A stretch of DNA of 64,000 bases from Bradyrhizobium prioriisuperbiae (GTDB lineage Bacteria; Pseudomonadota; Alphaproteobacteria; Rhizobiales; Xanthobacteraceae). The position numbers and the translations under genes are program-made. The DNA lies in assembly GCF_032397745.1 (NCBI RefSeq), contig NZ_CP135921.1, positions 3,894,501 to 3,958,500 of the forward strand, given 5' to 3'. Positions 59,167-64,000 of this stretch are shown in pieces. A model generated the notes under the pieces. The model did no database searches. It was not told the DNA's origin and saw only the letters and a program-made list of their open reading frames with translations. The first letter of the stretch is position 1. Every line of letters starts with the position of its first letter.

Positions 59167-59205
59167 CCGCAAGCAGCCATGCTTGCGGCTTTTTTCTTTT
59201 TGGGG
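59167..59205 (+). terminator. intrinsic terminator of fpr
   Basis: CCGCAAGC-agccat-GCTTGCGG followed by CTTTTTTCTTTTT. The stem and T-run are those of a classical rho-independent terminator. Confidence 0.85.
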
Positions 59206-59212
59206 CGGCGTT

Positions 59213-59303
59213 GTAGTCCGGATGAGCCAACGGGTCCGCGCGAAGCGCGGCCCGATGACAGGCTCCGCGACATCCGGGAAAGCGTCCGCGGCAAGCGGGC
59301 TAC
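59213..59303. repeat. gtagtccgga-type palindrome
   Basis: GTAGTCCGG at 59213 is answered by gcgggctac at 59303, with ggtccgcgcg/cgcggccc inside. The right end contains the last codon positions (stop TAG at 59300-59302) of the gene at 59300. Confidence 0.75.
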
Positions 59304-60193
59304 AGCACGATCTTCTGATGATAGGCGTCAAGGACGTCATCGGCGCTATAACTTTTGCGTTCAGCGAAGCTGCTGCGCAGCGCGGCGTCGGAGGATAAAC
59401 GAAGTCGCTTGACGACCGCTTCCGTCATCACCGGTTCGAGGCCGAGTTCCTGCAGGCCGTCGCGGACCCCTTCCATCTCGACGGCCCGGCGTTCGGCGTG
59501 CAGCACGTCCGTGCGGATGCACATGTCCAGGAACTTGCTGAAGGTTGTCGCATCCATCGTTGAACAGATGCCGCGTAGGACTTCCTGCCGCACGCCGGCC
59601 AATGAAGCCGCCGTCAGGGCCTCCACCACCAGCGTTTCGATTCCCTTTGTCACCACGCTGCGCAGCATCTTGACCGCGGCGGCCTTGCCCGCTTCGGAGC
59701 CTGCGAGTTCGATGGAAAAGCCGAGTGGCGTAAAAATCTGAAAAAACCGCGCCGCCCCGCTGCCCGACGTATAGAGCGGAACGGAAGCGCCATACAGGCT
59801 GACGGCGCCCATCAGATTGGAGTCGGCGAACCGGCCGCCGCGCGCCTCGACCGCCTCTGCGACCCGTTTCTTGGTGGTCGGTGTCGAAGCATTGATGTCA
59901 ATGACCAGCGTGTCCGGCCCGATGATCTCAGCGATCGCTTCTCCCATCTGTCCGGCCGAGGCGACGACCACCGCCGAGAAGACGACATCCATGTCGCTGA
60001 GATCGTCAATCTCGTCGACCAATGTGACCCCGCATCGGGCGGCCTGGGCGATAAAGGCCTCGGAATAGGGCGGTCTGTTCGTCTGGCCCTGGCAATACGC
60101 CAGGATCGGCTTTACGCCCTGTGCTGCCAGGTGGGATGAAAAGCACTGTGCGGCTTCTCCAAAACCAACAAAACCAATCCTGGGATGCCGCAT
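59300..60193 (-). CDS. NAD(P)-dependent oxidoreductase, DUF1932 type
   Basis: 297 residues. I start at ATG 60193 (MRHPRIGFVGFGEAAQ) with GGAG upstream; the frame to 60283 is open but lies over the operator region. The Rossmann start GFVGFGEAAQCFSSHLAAQG, DINASTPTTKKRVAEAVEAR and FADSNLMGAVSLYGA are those of the 6-phosphogluconate dehydrogenase-like group, and the C-terminal part is the DUF1932 domain. It likely oxidises a hydroxyacid. Although 2-(hydroxymethyl)glutarate dehydrogenase belongs to a related group, this gene carries a LacI-type operator and belongs with the aminotransferase/MFS cluster. Confidence 0.87.
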   Translation of the reverse strand: MRHPRIGFVGFGEAAQCFSSHLAAQGVKPILAYCQGQTNRPPYSEAFIAQAARCGVTLVDEIDDLSDMDVVFSAVVVASAGQMGEAIAEIIGPDTLVIDINASTPTTKKRVAEAVEARGGRFADSNLMGAVSLYGASVPLYTSGSGAARFFQIFTPLGFSIELAGSEAGKAAAVKMLRSVVTKGIETLVVEALTAASLAGVRQEVLRGICSTMDATTFSKFLDMCIRTDVLHAERRAVEMEGVRDGLQELGLEPVMTEAVVKRLRLSSDAALRSSFAERKSYSADDVLDAYHQKIVL

Positions 60194-60282
60194 GCGATGC
60201 TCCAAAAAGACCGGAAAAAAACCCGGCAAAAAAACCGGACCGTGCAGAGTTGCGATCTTTGCAGGTAAGTTTGGCAGTGTCA

Positions 60283-60296
60283 ATGAACCGGTTCAT
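60283..60296. promoter_or_regulatory. LacI-type operator upstream of the dehydrogenase
   Basis: ATGAACCGGTTCAT is a perfect 14-bp palindrome with central CG, the LacI/GalR form. It lies 90 bases upstream of the dehydrogenase ATG. A related half-degenerate site is at 61602. Confidence 0.8.
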
Positions 60297-60447
60297 CAAA
60301 ATGATGACTCACGTCGCGCCGCCACGCCCGTGCGATATCGGCGCTGGCTGCGGTCGGATACCGAATGGTTCTGGAAAGGGCTTTGAAGAGTGTGGTTGCG
60401 CCGAGGAGGCCGGCCGCAAGAATGAGGGCTGATGAACGCCGCTGAGG

Positions 60448-61470
60448 TCAAACGGCTCTGCAGGAGCCGCGGACAACCAGCGAAACCGGAAGCCGGATGC
60501 GGCGGGGAGGCGACTGTGTTTCCTGGTCGATCCTGTCCAGCAGCATTTCGGCGGCATGGCGGCCCATTTCCGAACGGTCCCAGCGCAACGCCGTGATCGG
60601 TGGTGTGTTGAGTTCGGCCAGGTCGGAGTCGTTTCCGCTGATGACGGAAATGTCCTTTCCCACAACCAGGTCCGCCGCGCGGATCGCGCGCAGGGGGCCG
60701 GGCAGCGTGTCGAGACCGGCGGCATAGATCGCTGTCGGCCGCTCCTTGCGGCCAAGCAGGGCGGATGTTTCGCGAAACGTCGCCTCGTTCGAGAGCAGGC
60801 GGTCGCGAATGAGAGACGCATCAACCTGAACTCCGAAGGAACGATGAGCTTCGGTGTACCCCTCGATGCGGCTGCGGGACGGATAGGCCTTCGGATCACC
60901 GACCAGCAGTGCAATACGGCGATGTCCCAGCGACAACAGGTATTCGGTGGCTTGACGGGCTCCGGACCGATGATCGGCCGAGACGCTGTCCACGGATTGG
61001 ACGAGTTCGCGATCGATCAGCACGACCGGCATGGCGGCGTTGGTGATGGCGTTGACGAGATCGGGATCGGTCTCGTCGCTCATCGTCATCATCACGCCGT
61101 CGACGCGGCGTTGGCTGAATGTCTGCAGCAGGGAGAGCTCGACGTTCTTGGCGTTCGAGGTGCTTGCAAGAATGAACGTGTAGCCGGCGCTGCGGAAGGC
61201 TGCCTCGGCTGCTTTCACATAGCTGGCGAATGCCGGGATATCGAAGTCGCGAATGGCGCAGGCGACCATTTTGGTTCGGGGGCTGCGCATGCTCTGGGCG
61301 ATGGCGTTTCGCTGATAGCCCAGAGTCGAAATCGTTTTCTGGACGCGCTCGCGTATTTCCTTGGTCACCGAATGGTGATCGTTCAAAACGCGGGACACCG
61401 TTCCAACGGCGACGTCAGCCGCCGCCGCGACATCGCGAATGGTGACGTTGCGTCTCATCGCCTTTCCCAT
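60448..61470 (-). CDS. LacI-family transcriptional regulator
   Basis: 340 residues. The HTH VTIRDVAAAADVAVGTVSRV (hinge nearby: NAIAQSMRSPRT) binds DNA, and the periplasmic-binding-like domain (VVLIDRELVQSVDSVSADHR; TEYLLSLGHRRIALLVGDPK; DISVISGNDSDLAELNTPPI) senses a small ligand. It lies between the dehydrogenase and aminotransferase genes. Operators at 60283 and 61602 fit a regulator that represses both until the substrate is present. Confidence 0.93.
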   Translation of the reverse strand: MGKAMRRNVTIRDVAAAADVAVGTVSRVLNDHHSVTKEIRERVQKTISTLGYQRNAIAQSMRSPRTKMVACAIRDFDIPAFASYVKAAEAAFRSAGYTFILASTSNAKNVELSLLQTFSQRRVDGVMMTMSDETDPDLVNAITNAAMPVVLIDRELVQSVDSVSADHRSGARQATEYLLSLGHRRIALLVGDPKAYPSRSRIEGYTEAHRSFGVQVDASLIRDRLLSNEATFRETSALLGRKERPTAIYAAGLDTLPGPLRAIRAADLVVGKDISVISGNDSDLAELNTPPITALRWDRSEMGRHAAEMLLDRIDQETQSPPRRIRLPVSLVVRGSCRAV

Positions 61471-61601
61471 GGGTCGAAATCCCCCTCTGGCAGCCTCTCG
61501 CGCCCCGGAGGCGCCGTCGCGCCCCCGGGGCGCTATTGCGCCCAGTTAGCACGGAAATGATCACGGCATACGAAATAGACGCATGAATCGAACCCCGCAT
61601 T

Positions 61602-61613
61602 GGAAACGGTTCA
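61602..61613. promoter_or_regulatory. LacI-type operator before the aminotransferase
   Basis: GGAAACGGTTCA matches 10 of 12 positions of TGAACCGGTTCA at 60284. It lies in the divergent region between lacI and the aminotransferase, 55 bases before the latter's ATG. Confidence 0.65.
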
Positions 61614-61640
61614 TTGACAGTTCGGAAAATGGAGTGATAG

Positions 61641-62906
<1,266 letters not shown>

Positions 62907-63001
62907 TCGATCCGGCTTCCCGATTCCGCACAACCCGCTCGCGCGTTTCCGGCGCCGCTGGTCCCTCTGCAGAGGGGCCAGCCGCCATTCAAGGAGTTAA
63001 C

Positions 63002-64000
63002 GTGGGTCTGTATGACCATTCGCAGGAAGGTCGTCTGATCAGCTCGGCGCGGGGCATGGCCGCGACCGGCCGAGCCCGGCTTTCCGAACGCCTGATCATC
63101 GTTCTGCTCAGTACGGTCGCGTTCGTGGTCGCCCTGAACTCCATCATCATTTTTCCGCTGGGTCCGTTCCTGGCGGCGAGCCTTGGTTTTCCGGCTCAGC
63201 AAGTCGGCTTCCTCGGCGGCAGTTATTCGATCGCCGCCGCCGTCGGCGGATTCGTCTCCGCCGGCTTTCTGGACAGGTTCGATCGCCGCGCAGCGCTGGT
63301 TGCCTGCGCTCTCGGGTTCGTCGCGGCGACGGCGCTCTGCGCTACGGCGACGAACATCGCCGGGCTGGTCGCCATGCGGGCGCTTGCCGGATTGTTCGCC
63401 GGTCCCTTGTGGGGGCTGCTGATCGCCATCGCTTCGGACAATGTACCGCCGGAGCGGCGCGGCGCGGCGGTCGGGGTTTTGATCGGCGCCTACGGCTTGG
63501 CATTGATTGTCGGGCTGCCCCTGGGGGTCATGGTCGCGACCTCGGCAATGGGCTGGCAGATGAACTTCGTCGGCATCGCCGTCATCAGCCTGATTCTGGC
63601 TGGAATCGTCAGCTGGCAGATCGGCGCGCAACGCCAGCACCTGGCCGAATTGCGAACCTGGAGTTGGTCCGAACAGCAGGCCGCCATGATCGAACTCGCC
63701 ACGGCGCGCTCCAGCATTCTCGCGTTTCTGCTGATTGCGAGCGCGTCCTATGCAGCTCTGCTGATCTCGCCGAACCTCGCCGTGTTCGCCGTCCACAATG
63801 CTGGTCTGTCGCCGGAGCGCCTGGCGCATGTCTATCTGCTGGGCGGCGTCATGTCTCTGCTGGCGATGCCGTTGACGGGCCGCCTGGTCGATAGCCTCGG
63901 CGCAACGCCCGTCTCCATTGCCGTCGCCATGATCACCACTGTTCTTCTGGTCGTCGTCTTCATCGACCGTCGTGCGATCGACCTGCCCGCGGTTCCGCTG
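63002..64000 (+). CDS. MFS transporter (3' end beyond window)
   Basis: 333 codons are open from a GTG at 63002 with AAGGAGTTAAC before it, and the frame reaches the end of the window. Membrane segments include LIIVLLSTVAFVVALNSIII, VGFLGGSYSIAAAVGGFVSA and a later GVLIGAYGLALIVGLPLGVM. The loop-2/3 motif GFLDRFDRRAALVA is the MFS signature. Drug/sugar-efflux (AraJ/CmlA-like) proteins look like this, but in this cluster it may import or export the amino compound. It is 95 bases behind the aminotransferase and probably cotranscribed. Confidence 0.9.
   Translation, partial: MGLYDHSQEGRLISSARGMAATGRARLSERLIIVLLSTVAFVVALNSIIIFPLGPFLAASLGFPAQQVGFLGGSYSIAAAVGGFVSAGFLDRFDRRAALVACALGFVAATALCATATNIAGLVAMRALAGLFAGPLWGLLIAIASDNVPPERRGAAVGVLIGAYGLALIVGLPLGVMVATSAMGWQMNFVGIAVISLILAGIVSWQIGAQRQHLAELRTWSWSEQQAAMIELATARSSILAFLLIASASYAALLISPNLAVFAVHNAGLSPERLAHVYLLGGVMSLLAMPLTGRLVDSLGATPVSIAVAMITTVLLVVVFIDRRAIDLPAVPL

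Noticed and set aside
59300..60193. Assignment of the DUF1932 dehydrogenase to the nicotinate pathway as 2-(hydroxymethyl)glutarate dehydrogenase
   Set aside because: Its loop GFGEAAQ and C-terminal domain differ from that enzyme group as I know it, and its promoter carries a LacI-type operator, not the shared near-palindrome.

Overview
The window is high-GC DNA from an alphaproteobacterium, most likely of the Bradyrhizobium/Rhodopseudomonas group (Nitrobacteraceae). That placement is an inference from gene content (NrsF-type ECF sigma operon, many LysR regulators, branched-chain-type ABC importers) and from several families of short palindromic intergenic repeats, such as the gagcatgatccg.../gtagcccgga... 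types. No rRNA, tRNA, CRISPR array or phage module was seen.

Layout. 1-9.2 kb: a truncated peptide-type ABC binding protein, a 2-hydroxyacid dehydrogenase, a decayed gene, a hydrolase, a LysR/WrbA/DoxX divergent unit, pyrophosphatase and small proteins. 9.2-28.1 kb: a NicAB-like molybdenum hydroxylase with three c-type heme sites, an idonate/gluconate pair, an IS1182-type insertion, then a 6-hydroxynicotinate-reductase operon (hnr, UPF0280, two AA_synth paralogues, complete branched-chain-type ABC importer, MarR), followed by a patch of small genes and a broken MarR copy. 28.4-33 kb: LysR regulators, a VOC protein and a CocE-like hydrolase. 33.3-40.5 kb: an ECF sigma/NrsF operon and a Cus-like metal efflux operon. 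41-53 kb: an orphan KdpDE-like pair, an unknown protein, and a porin-lipoprotein-adaptor-RND-TolC efflux cluster. 53-58 kb: a short-chain dehydrogenase/class IV transaminase pair, a HigBA-like toxin-antitoxin module between 80-bp direct repeats, and an enamidase. 58.3-64 kb: ferredoxin-NADP reductase and a LacI-controlled dehydrogenase/aminotransferase/MFS cluster.

How it fits together. The NicAB-like enzyme, the Hnr-like reductase and the enamidase would perform the first three steps of a reductive nicotinate pathway (nicotinate, 6-hydroxynicotinate, 6-oxo-1,4,5,6-tetrahydronicotinate, 2-formylglutarate). They lie at three separate places, but each has a related near-palindrome (consensus RTTMGTAYACRAAC) upstream, at 13330, 17266 and 58162. 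This suggests one scattered regulon, perhaps repressed by the MarR protein at 26028. Independently, three exact GTAACC-N16-CGAA promoters (3270, 33588, 34865) define a small SigF/EcfF-type stress regulon consisting of the sigma operon itself, a small exported protein and a gene that is now a pseudogene.
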